A DNA stretch of 64,000 bases from Prorocentrum cordatum (taxonomy: Eukaryota > Sar > Dinophyceae > Prorocentrales > Prorocentraceae): the NCBI GenBank assembly GCA_963575745.1, contig CAUYUJ010014321.1, positions 351,861-415,860 on the forward strand, given 5' to 3'. Below are positions 34,709-43,066 of the stretch, in pieces. The notes beneath the pieces are model-generated. The model worked only from the letters and a program-made list of their open reading frames with translations, did no database searches and had not been told where the DNA came from. The position numbers and the translations under genes are program-made. Within the stretch, counting starts at the first letter, position 1, and every line of letters starts with the position of its first letter.

Positions 34709-35969
34709 CTGGGCGCCGGCGGTAAACCGTCAACCTTTGTTACAGCCGGGGGACTCGTAGAGCTTCCTGACAACATATACTGTCGGAAAAAATTGCAGAG
34801 AACGAATAGTTTTTCAGCCCAACTCGAGTATCAGACCGAGTTCAGACCTCTGAATGCGACAGACGGACGCGTCTGATGTCTCCGAATCGATTCCTGTGAT
34901 TACCCTCCCTGCAGCCTCTCTACAGCCCGAATTAAGTGCAGAACGCCAAGAGTAGCTCTCAAGATGACTGGAAGAATACGCACAGTTTCGTGATTCTCGA
35001 TCGCGCAACAGACCGAGTTCAGAGCTCTGGATTCAACAGGAGAACGCGCCTGATGATTCTGAGTGGGGTAGGTGTGCTTACCAGCACTGTAGCTGCTCTA
35101 CAGCTCGAGTTAAGTAGAAAATACCGACAACGCGTATCAAGTTGACTCGAATAATACGAATAGGTTTGCGAACCTAGCTCGGCTAGCAGACCGAGTTTAG
35201 ACCTATAGATTTAACAGGCGAACGCGTCTGATCATTCTGAGTGCGATGGGAGTGCTTACCAGCACTGTAGCTGTCCTACAGCTCGAGTTAAGTAGAAAAT
35301 ACCGACAACGCGTATCAAGTTGACTCGAATAATAGAAACAAGTTTGCGGACCTAGCTCGGCTGACAGACCGAGTTCAGACCTCTGCTTTCAACAGGCGAA
35401 CGCGCCTAATCATTCTGCATGCGTTAGCTGTGCTTACCAGCTCTGTAGCTGCCCTAGAGCTCGAGTTATGTTCAGAAAACCGTCAGCCCATATCAAGATG
35501 ACTCGAAACGGCCGTTCCCGCCACCGTGCTTTTCGGCCTTCAAATTTACCCGATCGAGCTGAGATCAAGATGGCGAGCGGGAATAAGATCGAATATCACG
35601 GGAAAAAATACTAGAGCTCTAACGAATTGTCAAATTTCGAGAACGAAATTTCCAACCGAGCAAAAGTCACCAAAAGTTCCGTCGAGATTTTTCTTGCCAA
35701 CTAGCTCTCCAGCGCGCCGGAATTACTCTTAGCTTCCAGCTATAACTAGCTAAGGGAAGCTCTACGAGTTACTAGCTCCACCCTGCGCCGGAATTCCTCT
35801 AGCTCATCGATGCCGAAGAGCTCTACGAGGTACTTGCTAAGAGAAGCTCTACGAGTTACTCCTAAGCTTCCAGCAACTAGCTTAAGGAAGCTCTACGAGT
35901 CACTTGCTAAGGGAAGCTCTACAAGTTATGTGTTGCATATGATTGTGGAGGGGGGCGTGAAGATCCGCA
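34709..35969 (+). repeat. Last hairpin-headed satellite block
   Basis: The header at 34709-34767 has one stem mismatch (TTACAGCCGG). Anchors lie near 34962, 35140 and 35317, with the tail from 35496. Four to five CTCTACGAG ends in succession (35750-35930) and a short unique segment precede module B. Confidence 0.8.
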
Positions 35970-36371
35970 CTTGTAAGCGTCCAAAACCCGGATAGCGAAG
36001 CCAAGCGGGAAAGCCGCACGGGGACCTCTGCCAGGCCGCCTGAAACGATGCGCGGGACGCTGGAAACTTCGCAGGAAACGCTTGCAGGGGCGCCGTTTAC
36101 GATGCGTGGGGCCCTGCAAAGCGCGCAAGGAAGATCTGCCTAGGTGTCTGGAAGAACTGCCGAAGCTCTTCCGAAGCTCTGCCGAAGCGCTTCGCGCACC
36201 CTGGAGCCACGCGTATTGGGAAACGCTAGGAAGCCACGCTCCCGGACACGCTGCGAACTCCGGCAGGGCGCTGCGAGAATCGTGGACCGGCGGAGGTAGG
36301 CGTGTGCTCCTCACCACCCACCGCCGGCTTCTTATCTAAAACCTTCCGCTCTCCAAGGAGCTATCCGGGAA
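35970..36371 (+). repeat. Module B, full-length copy at the right edge of the mosaic
   Basis: It runs from CTTGTAAGCGTCCAAAACCC to GCTATCCGGGAATAA and is the last element of the hairpin/satellite mosaic; base composition changes sharply to its right. Confidence 0.76.
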
Positions 36372-36905
36372 TAACGAGCTCGATCCAAGGGCGCGCCTGG
36401 GGAGAGCTCTGGGGCAGAGCTCTTGGAGGGACGCTCTGGGGGGACGCTCTGGGGGAGAGCTCTGGGGGGGAGCTTTGGGGGAGAGCTCTGGGCGAGAGCT
36501 CTGGGGGAGAGCTCTGGGGGAGAGCTCTGGGAGAGCGCGGTCTGGGGGAGAGCCCTGGGGAAGAGTCCTGGGGAAAGCTCTGGGGGGGAGCTTTGGGGGA
36601 GAGCTCTGGGGGAGAGCTGGGGGGAGAGCTCTGGGGGCTCTGGGGGAGAGCACTGGGGGAGCTCTGGGGGAGGGGTCTGGGGGAGAGCCCTGGGGGAGAG
36701 CCCTGGGGGAGAGCTCTGGGGGAGAGCTCTGGGGGGGGGCTCTGGGGGAGAGCTCTGGGGGGGAGCTCTGGGGGAGAGCTCTGGGGGAGAGCTCTGGGAG
36801 AGAGCTCTGGGGAGAGCTCTGGGGGGGAGCTCTGGGGGAGAGCTTTGGGGGAGAGCCCTGGGAGAAGCTCTGGGGGAGAGCTCTGGGGGAGAAGCCGAGT
36901 GGTAG
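36372..36905. repeat. 13-bp G-rich minisatellite
   Basis: Variants of GAGCTCTGGGGGA repeat about 40 times, with many runs of four or more G on one strand. The unit contains no stop codon in most frames, which explains long overlapping open frames on both strands. Unrelated sequence (36906-37050) follows, with no recognised feature. Confidence 0.85.
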
Positions 36906-37050
36906 CCGAGGGTTAGGGTTATCATTGTGCAAGCGAAGCACCGCTTCGAGCCGGCAAGCCTATGGTTGCGGTGAGCTCGACTTGCAGCTCGCTCTCACTA
37001 GCAGGTCCTTACAGGCGTGGCGGTGCGCGCCCCCAGGTCCGCGCCTGCAG

Positions 37051-37099
37051 TTTAGGGTTTAAGGTTTAAGGTTTAGGGTTTAGGGTTTAGGGTTTAGGG
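37051..37099 (+). repeat. Interstitial TTTAGGG array (7 units)
   Basis: Seven heptamers, two with the AAGG variant, lie between unrelated sequence and spacer module T. Confidence 0.9.
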
Positions 37100-37295
37100 C
37101 TTCTCTTAGCGCAGCGGCCGACAGTCCAAGCAAGGCTGCCCCTCCTTCGGCAAGCTTGATTGGGGGGGCGGTTAGCCGACCCGAGCAAGCTTGGCGAAGG
37201 GAGCAGGAGGTGCAACATCTTCCCACCCCCGGCCGCATGGCCGGCAACCTCCCAAATTAAAGCCTTTTAGGGTTTAGGGCCGCTGGCTCTTAAAT
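37100..37295 (+). repeat. Spacer module T, copy 1
   Basis: CAGCGGCCGACAGTCCAAGC, a pair of inverted CAAGCTTG boxes around GGGGGGGCGGTTAGCCGACC, then CCACCCCCGGCCGCATGGCC and CTTTTAGGGTTTAGGGCCG. Near-identical copies at 49036 and 54190 are each followed by the 10-bp minisatellite. Confidence 0.82.
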
Positions 37296-37411
37296 TCTCA
37301 CATGGCTCCAGGCGCTCCCAGGCGCTCACCGGCGCTCCCAGGCGCTCCCCCGCGCTCCCAAGCGCACCCCGGCGCTCCCCGGCGCTCCCAGGCGCCCCCA
37401 AGCGCTCCCAG
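37296..37411 (+). repeat. 10-bp minisatellite, left part split by the 11-kb element
   Basis: Repeats of GGCGCTCCCA run up to ...GCGCTCCCAG, where the terminal inverted repeat of the element begins. The array continues in the same orientation at 48480. Confidence 0.85.
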
Positions 37412-37467
37412 AAGGAAGTTTCACGACAATCGGTTTTTGTTTCAATGGGTTCGGTTCTCACATTCAG
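37412..37467 (+). repeat. Left terminal inverted repeat
   Basis: It starts AAGGAAGTTTCACGACAATC; bases 1-32 are identical to the reverse complement of the right end, after which TTCGGTT and a CACATT/CACTA motif still match. Confidence 0.85.
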
Positions 37468-37748
37468 CGTTGTTACCATCATCATCCATCATCATTTTAA
37501 TTCATCCTCATCATCATCGTGCTCATCATCATCTTAACCCCTCCTCGGTCATCATCATCTTCGTGGGCTTCTCAGCTCGCTGCAATCACATCTTCCAAAC
37601 CAAAACATGTGCAAACAAAGTGTGGGCGCCGCGCTCGCTGCGCGATGATTATTGGCAACGCGATCACCGCGATGAAGCTGGGTCACAAAGTGCCAGTTTT
37701 CCGAGGCGCAGTGTTGTCTGGCAATGGCCCAACAATAAACAGCAACAA
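37468..37748. other. Left subterminal leader with CAT/ATC triplets
   Basis: CATCATCAT-type triplets fill 37480-37560; the remainder is unique. The frame of the first gene is open through this stretch from a GTG at 37519, but the composition is repetitive and I do not treat it as coding. Confidence 0.6.
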
Positions 37749-37765
37749 GTGGGCAGCATGCTCGC
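37749..37765 (+). other. GTGGGC/GCTCGC hairpin upstream of the first gene
   Basis: GTGGGC (37749-37754), loop AGCAT, GCTCGC (37760-37765). The stem has four Watson-Crick and two G-U pairs as RNA. It lies 41 bp before the chosen ATG, which supports starting the gene after it. Confidence 0.7.
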
Positions 37766-37806
37766 AACAATCATTGTCCATAGCCAGCTGGGTTCGAGTG
37801 TTTTCG

Positions 37807-40440
37807 ATGAGTGGCGACGAGAGCCTCCCTAGCAACGAAAGCCTTCCCGGAAGTGAAGTGGAGTCTTTGCCATGTAGCAGCGTTGGTGTGCGCCAAGAAA
37901 CCGACGGCGACGATGAAGCTAGTGAACCTCACGGCGTCGTAGATGCAAGGTGGCAGGTGGAATCTCTTCCAGCTGACGACGACGAATGCGAATCGCTCCC
38001 GGGAGATTGCTGCACTGACGGATGCAAAGGGCACATCGAAGACCAGCGGGCAGCAGAGCTACAACAGTGGAGGCAGATGAAAGTTAAGTTATCAAACGAC
38101 GAGGTCAACGAATTTGTGTTCCAACTAATGGTCCGCATGCAGATGATAGACGGGGCGGCATCAGGAAGCCACCAACGCTTCAAATTCCAGTTTCTTGGGA
38201 TCCAGGTGTGCAGAGTCGCTTTCCGCGAGCTTCTCGGTATTGGAAATTCTCGTCTTTCCAGATTGATGAAGTGGCTGAAAGAAGGGCACGTTCAACCTCC
38301 CCGCGACCTCCGCCACAGTACAGTGCACGAGCGGGGGGAAGCTACAGTTGCTTGCGAAAAGATGCTACAATGGGCATATGACGTCTTGGCGGAGCGTTTG
38401 AATAGTAGCGATGTGCGGCCAGCTAGTTATCTTGTTGATTACCTTGTCCCAGAACTTGCCACAAGAGTAGACGATGACACATCAGACCCATCTTTTTGCG
38501 CATTGCCAAATATGGATGGTTACCGCGAGTGGATCCACGGACCAGGCGCGACGTTGCCAGCTACAGCCGCTGACGCGGGCGAAGTGCGTTGGTTGCCTCC
38601 GATGGCACTGGTCGACCTGTACCATCTGTTGTCGTCGCAAGACTTTGGCCTGCGCTCGCTTCCTAGCTACGTATCATTCACCCGGGTGTACAACGAGCGC
38701 TGGCATCAGTGCCTTCGCATTCGGCCAAAGATCCTTCAGTCCAAATGCGACACGTGCGAACGCCTCAAGGCCTTAAGGAAAGCAGCTACATCACCTGAGG
38801 CGGCAGAGGCGGTGCGAACAGAACACCTCGCCCACGTGAAGGAGACTTTCCTGGACCGGTCCGTCGACGAGCGCATCCAGAGCGCAGCTCGGGAGGCCAC
38901 GTCGACTCCTGGTGGCGTGGCTCGCTCGCGATCTATCTTGAATTTAGACATCGACGCCATGGAGGCAATGAAGTTCAAGTGCCCGAGAAACATCTCGGCC
39001 GCCAAGACGATGGCGGCGTTGTGGAGGCCACAACAACATATGGTCGGCAGCATCGTCGACGGCATTGCAGACTACTACTGGCTGGTGCCACCCGACATTG
39101 TGAAAAATGCAAACCTGTCGGCCACGATCGTGGCTGATCTTCTGCAACACGCCGCAGGTGTTCTCGAGTCTCGCAGAGTTCCGATGCCGACGCATTTGCG
39201 CGTCCACTCGGACAATGCCGGAGGTGAAATCAAGAACCAAACGTTCATGAAGTTCCTGGCGTTCCTGTCGCACAAGGAGCACTTCGATTGCACGGAGATG
39301 ACGCAGTTTCAACCTGGACATAGTCACGGCCGCATTGATCAAAATTTCAGCGTCGTGGGGACGGCGCTCAATAAGAGCCAGGCGTTGGAGACACCAAGTG
39401 ATTTCAAGGCTCGCATAGAAACCACAGGTGGAGATGGAAAGCGACCCCTACGTGTTTCTGAGTTGGGCGCAGTGTACGATTGGAAATCGTTTTTCGATCC
39501 CCTTCGCGTCGCCCCGCACAACCACGTGCAGACACTTGCCATGACGTTGCAGAACTCGGAGGCGTGCCACGTGTTCAGATTTTTCCGCCGCGACCGCATG
39601 CGCAGTCTCCCCGGCGAGCTGAGCTCGGTCACAACAGAGCCAAACTCTGTCTTCCCGGAGCCGCCTGCCGAGGACGACATCATCTTTGTCACTAAGCATT
39701 ACGTCGGTTCCCAGACATATGCTCAAGTACCAGAAGTATTTTGCCCTGGATCCCGCATGCGAGCTCTTGACCCAGGAGGCCCAGGTGCTGCATCGGGGCG
39801 CGTGCAGTTTTCGGACCGCCAGGTCAAAGAGTTCAGGAAAACGGCTACGACGTTGGCTCAGGCACCGTGGAACATGCATCGCGCGAATGAGTGGCTCACT
39901 CACCTGGTAGAGAATAACATTGCGGGCTACGCTGAGGGTTGGGTGCCGCCCGTGATTGAGCATCTCGTGACGACGGCCACCAAGGAGCCCTTCGTCCCCC
40001 GCCATCCAGCGAGGGAGGCCCCTGCAGAGGCAGTACCTGTTCGGATGGAAGACGATGGCTCAAAGAGAAAGAAGATCCGCATTGCAGGTAAGAGCACCCC
40101 GGCCAGGGCATCATCCTCCCAGCGGGATCGCAACGTGGCGTCTCCATCGATGGCGCAAGGACTCTCCGGCGCCCCGCTGGAGCAGGTCAGCGAGGCTGGG
40201 GCCCCACCGAACACGATGGCCCCACCAGCGGCGCCGCAAGGGCTTCTCCCACCAAACGTGCTTCGCAGACCATCGGCGGCAGAACAAGCGCCTCGACTGA
40301 TTTCAGAGAGAAGGAAACGAAATCTCCTCGCCATACCTGATGAACCGAGCATCGGTTGTTCTAAGTGCCGCCAAGCTGTTGGGGGCTGCAAAGAATGCCG
40401 CACTCGTAGGGATGATTGGCGTTTCGTGCATGGCATGTGA
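37807..40440 (+). CDS. DUF7869-like protein, candidate transposase of the element
   Basis: 877 residues from the ATG chosen because it follows the intergenic hairpin and starts the acidic N-terminus. Residues 1-75 contain repeated ESLP motifs. A helix-turn-helix-like VCRVAFRELLGIGNSRLSRL lies at 134-153, and a CDTC knuckle at 314-317. The core matches the DUF7869 pattern: NLDID (379-383), VHSDNAGGEIKNQTF with Asp469 and Lys476, then PGHSHGRIDQNF (503-514). These conserved acidic residues suggest an RNase H-like fold as in DDE transposases, but that is inference; the family has no proven chemistry known to me. The tail is basic (SKRKKIRI) and ends with CSKC...CKEC (851-864), a putative zinc ribbon of a type I associate with dinoflagellate proteins. 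As the only plausible recombinase between the inverted repeats, it is the best candidate for mobilising them. Confidence 0.82.
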   Translation: MSGDESLPSNESLPGSEVESLPCSSVGVRQETDGDDEASEPHGVVDARWQVESLPADDDECESLPGDCCTDGCKGHIEDQRAAELQQWRQMKVKLSNDEVNEFVFQLMVRMQMIDGAASGSHQRFKFQFLGIQVCRVAFRELLGIGNSRLSRLMKWLKEGHVQPPRDLRHSTVHERGEATVACEKMLQWAYDVLAERLNSSDVRPASYLVDYLVPELATRVDDDTSDPSFCALPNMDGYREWIHGPGATLPATAADAGEVRWLPPMALVDLYHLLSSQDFGLRSLPSYVSFTRVYNERWHQCLRIRPKILQSKCDTCERLKALRKAATSPEAAEAVRTEHLAHVKETFLDRSVDERIQSAAREATSTPGGVARSRSILNLDIDAMEAMKFKCPRNISAAKTMAALWRPQQHMVGSIVDGIADYYWLVPPDIVKNANLSATIVADLLQHAAGVLESRRVPMPTHLRVHSDNAGGEIKNQTFMKFLAFLSHKEHFDCTEMTQFQPGHSHGRIDQNFSVVGTALNKSQALETPSDFKARIETTGGDGKRPLRVSELGAVYDWKSFFDPLRVAPHNHVQTLAMTLQNSEACHVFRFFRRDRMRSLPGELSSVTTEPNSVFPEPPAEDDIIFVTKHYVGSQTYAQVPEVFCPGSRMRALDPGGPGAASGRVQFSDRQVKEFRKTATTLAQAPWNMHRANEWLTHLVENNIAGYAEGWVPPVIEHLVTTATKEPFVPRHPAREAPAEAVPVRMEDDGSKRKKIRIAGKSTPARASSSQRDRNVASPSMAQGLSGAPLEQVSEAGAPPNTMAPPAAPQGLLPPNVLRRPSAAEQAPRLISERRKRNLLAIPDEPSIGCSKCRQAVGGCKECRTRRDDWRFVHGM

Positions 40441-41265
40441 TGCAGACATGTATGTGTCTGGCCTGGCAAGTGGGCTATGGATTGATGGCTCGCTCAACGG
40501 TTCTTCGCCACTCAACAAGGTGGGCATCAGCTCGCTAACAAAAAGCAATCTCCAGCATCATCTTCAGTCATCTATCATTTTGCCACCCTCATTACCCCAG
40601 GCATCTGAGCATTACCATCTTCATACAATCCCCTACATCCTGGCATGGCAATGCGCACCCTTATTCTCACAAAATGTTGCGCGCGGCAAAGCGCCTACAA
40701 AATCAGGACGAGACCCAACAATAACAAAATGATTTGGGTACGTGGCTGAAGTGGGAGCGCAGGTGAGCCGCGTAGGTCGCGCCAAGGAGTGCCGACATGG
40801 ATACCACCCACCTTTTGTATGAAGTGCGACCCCGGCCCGAGACCCTGGAAGGTATTGAGCGTGCCCTAGACAACGGCCTTCGGGGGAGGAGGGGCCCACA
40901 ATTTGCGGAGCGTTCCAAAGGAACGGCTTCAATGGGGGGAGAGAGTTAGCTATCTAGGGGGGCCGTCGCCAAATACATGATAACAAACATTCATGCAACT
41001 ATCTGGAGATCTTCCTGGGGGGGGGGGGCAAGACAGCCAGAGAAAGGAGCATGTTGAGAGCGGCCATCATGTCCCAAATAACTTCCGACTCCAGAGCTTC
41101 CAACATCTTGATCCCTACCCCCAGCCCCTTACCTCCATCCCCGTACCTCCATCCCCTTACCTCCACCCCCATACCTCATTGCGTTTTAAGGTGAGTGTGT
41201 AAGACATCGAACAAGTGGGTCTGCACAGCGGTTCCGTCACTGTTTCCACAGCGTTGTCGTCAAGG
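40441..41265. other. Intergenic region with paired hairpins
   Basis: Apart from two hairpins (40470-40535) it holds a homopolymer G run near 41018-41027 and a tandem of CCTTACCTCCATCCCC-like units at 41115-41180. AAGGTGAGTGTG near 41190 resembles a splice donor, but no matching upstream exon is evident. The methyltransferase frame is open from a GTG at 41215. Confidence 0.55.
40470..40535 (+). other. Two GTGGGC/GCTCGC hairpins after the first gene
   Basis: 40470-40493 has a 12-base loop; 40520-40535 has the 4-base loop ATCA. Both start within 100 bp of the stop codon. Confidence 0.68.
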
Positions 41266-42843
41266 ATGCGGCGTCAGGCCAGCCCCGAACCAAGTGCGCC
41301 ACATTTGATTTCTGACTCTGAAGAATGTAGCGATGTGCAGCATGTGCTCAGTGACGCGCTACCTCCCAGGAGGGTTACTTGGGCAGAGGCCGTGTGTGAT
41401 GAGTTGCAGCAGGCAGGGAAGCTGGAAAATCTGCATTGGACAATCACGTACGGAGATGACTGCAGCGGGGCCAGGGCCCCGATGGAAGCATTGCAGCAAC
41501 TGCGGTCCACAATTCGCGCCCGGGGTGGTGGTACATTGGAGATAATTGACAAATTCGCCAGTGAGTGCCCAGGGAAAGAGGGGGACGGACCTCGCCAATT
41601 CATAGAGTCCCGCTACAGGCCAGAGATTATCTTCGAGACTGCGCACCGGGGAAGCGCCACGTGGGCAGAGAATTGGCGCTCCAAACAAATTGTGCGAATT
41701 CCTGGCGCGTTAGATGTGTACGTGGCCGGGTGGGTCTGCAGGGACGTGTCCACAATGAATCACCACCGCAATAAACCATTGCTTCCTGGCACGGACCCAC
41801 GCGTAAGAGATGGCCGCGCTGGTGAAAGCAGTCAGACTCTGGAGTCTAGCATCGAATATATCAGGCTGCATCGGCCACTTATCGCGGTGCTAGAAAACGT
41901 TGTGAACAAACGCAGTATTGAAGTCGTCCAGATGGCATTCAAGAGGATTGGCGGCTACGCAGTCATCGTGTGCTTACTGGACAGCCGAACAATGGGCGTG
42001 TGCATGTCAAGGAGGAGGTTGTATGCAGTCGCTGTGAACACAAGGAGGCTGCAACTTGTTACGCCTATCGATCAATGGCCTCAGGAGATCATCAGAATTG
42101 CGCAGCGGATCACACCCATCCCTTTGGAAGCATCGCTGATGCCATCCACCACAAACGTTGTGCCATTGACTTGCCGCGAGAAGATGAATCCTCAATGGGC
42201 TGGCGTACATGCAGCCATCCGCAGTGCCTTGTCACTTCCAACCAGGGTTGAGTTGCTCAAGAAAACTGTGAGTCATTCTCCGACCGCATCATCACTGACA
42301 CGTCGAATGCAAGATGTACTTGGTATGCATTGGGAGGTCGCAGTGCGCAATGGTATTTCTCCGAATGACCACCATTTCGTGTGGGACCTGACCAACTCGG
42401 TGAAGTTCTTCCCTTGCGCCAAAGACCGCCGGTCAGCAGGGATTGTACCATGTGTTTTGCGCGGGCACGTGCTCTGGGATACAAAGATGGGGCGGCAGCT
42501 GACAGGCGCAGAGCTGATGCGGGTACACGGCTTCTGGATGGAGACGGACACGGAGCTGCCGGAGGCCACGTTGAAGAGCCTTGCTGGCGACACCATGTCG
42601 GTGGCCCCAGTTGGCTGCATTTTGGCAGTCGCCTTAGCCAATACTGTGGCTGGCCGAAGCGGCCAGACGCCCGACGCGGGATCAGTGTGGATAGGGCCCT
42701 CGGCGCGACGAGGTTTGGACACCAGCCTGGATAATCTCATGAAGATGGCCACTGCGGCGACGAATGGTAAGCAGGCCGGCGAGAACCGCGAGAAACGGAA
42801 GCGCCACGTGAGATCAAGCCAGAGCACAAAGGCCAGTTGCTAG
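41266..42843 (+). CDS. Cytosine-5 DNA methyltransferase-like protein
   Basis: 525 residues from the first in-frame ATG. The motif order is that of C5-cytosine methyltransferases, which transfer methyl from S-adenosylmethionine to cytosine in DNA: motif I YGDDCSGARAPMEAL (62-76), motif IV region DVYVAGWVCRDVSTMN (150-165) with candidate nucleophile Cys158, VLENV (208-212, motif VI), SRRRLYAVAV (248-257, motif VIII), then a variable region and the closing LTGAELMRVHGF (412-423) and LAGDTMSVAPVGCILAVAL (439-457, motifs IX/X). The usual Pro before the catalytic Cys is Val. The C-terminus is basic. No targeting domain (BAH, chromo, ATPase) is visible. It lies between the DUF7869 gene and an unknown gene inside the same inverted repeats, so it travels with the element. 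DNA methyltransferases are known inside dinoflagellate retrotransposons; the setting here is different. Confidence 0.82.
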   Translation: MRRQASPEPSAPHLISDSEECSDVQHVLSDALPPRRVTWAEAVCDELQQAGKLENLHWTITYGDDCSGARAPMEALQQLRSTIRARGGGTLEIIDKFASECPGKEGDGPRQFIESRYRPEIIFETAHRGSATWAENWRSKQIVRIPGALDVYVAGWVCRDVSTMNHHRNKPLLPGTDPRVRDGRAGESSQTLESSIEYIRLHRPLIAVLENVVNKRSIEVVQMAFKRIGGYAVIVCLLDSRTMGVCMSRRRLYAVAVNTRRLQLVTPIDQWPQEIIRIAQRITPIPLEASLMPSTTNVVPLTCREKMNPQWAGVHAAIRSALSLPTRVELLKKTVSHSPTASSLTRRMQDVLGMHWEVAVRNGISPNDHHFVWDLTNSVKFFPCAKDRRSAGIVPCVLRGHVLWDTKMGRQLTGAELMRVHGFWMETDTELPEATLKSLAGDTMSVAPVGCILAVALANTVAGRSGQTPDAGSVWIGPSARRGLDTSLDNLMKMATAATNGKQAGENREKRKRHVRSSQSTKASC

Positions 42844-43066
42844 ACACAGCAAAAAAGGCGCGCCCATTTCTCTCATCAGCCCAGCGGTTTCATATCTATC
42901 CGGTGGGCATGGCTCGCTGATCGATCCATCGGGTGGGCATAGCTCGCCGTAGTAGCGTAGAAGCAAAACCCCAGTCTAGAATATCGACTTCACGCTGTCT
43001 GCGTAGTTGTATGGGTTCAAGCAAGCGCTTACATATTTCAAGATATTTCCGCGCGAGTGTTCTTAC
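42844..43066. other. Intergenic region with two hairpins and leader of the third gene
   Basis: After the hairpins at 42903-42947 the sequence to the ATG at 43067 shows no recognised signal. Confidence 0.5.
42903..42947 (+). other. Two closely spaced GTGGGC/GCTCGC hairpins
   Basis: 42903-42917 (loop ATG) and 42933-42947 (loop ATA), 15 bp apart; both stems carry the same two G-U pairs. Confidence 0.72.

Noticed and set aside
1325-34767. Integron-like attC sites
   Set aside because: The headers are folded and head modules, but no integrase, no cassette genes and no attC core sites are seen; eukaryotic context.
1325-34767. Headers as very short introns (introner-like) on the - strand
   Set aside because: Only class II shows GAG|GT at one side; class I lacks a plausible donor, and the flanks are not coding.
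36302-37062. Overlapping frames on both strands rich in Gly/Glu/Ser or Pro/Ser
   Set aside because: Produced by the 13-bp G-rich minisatellite, whose unit lacks stops in most frames.
37519-37806. Upstream extension of the DUF7869-like gene from GTG 37519
   Set aside because: It is CAT/ATC microsatellite followed by an intergenic hairpin; the ATG at 37807 fits better.
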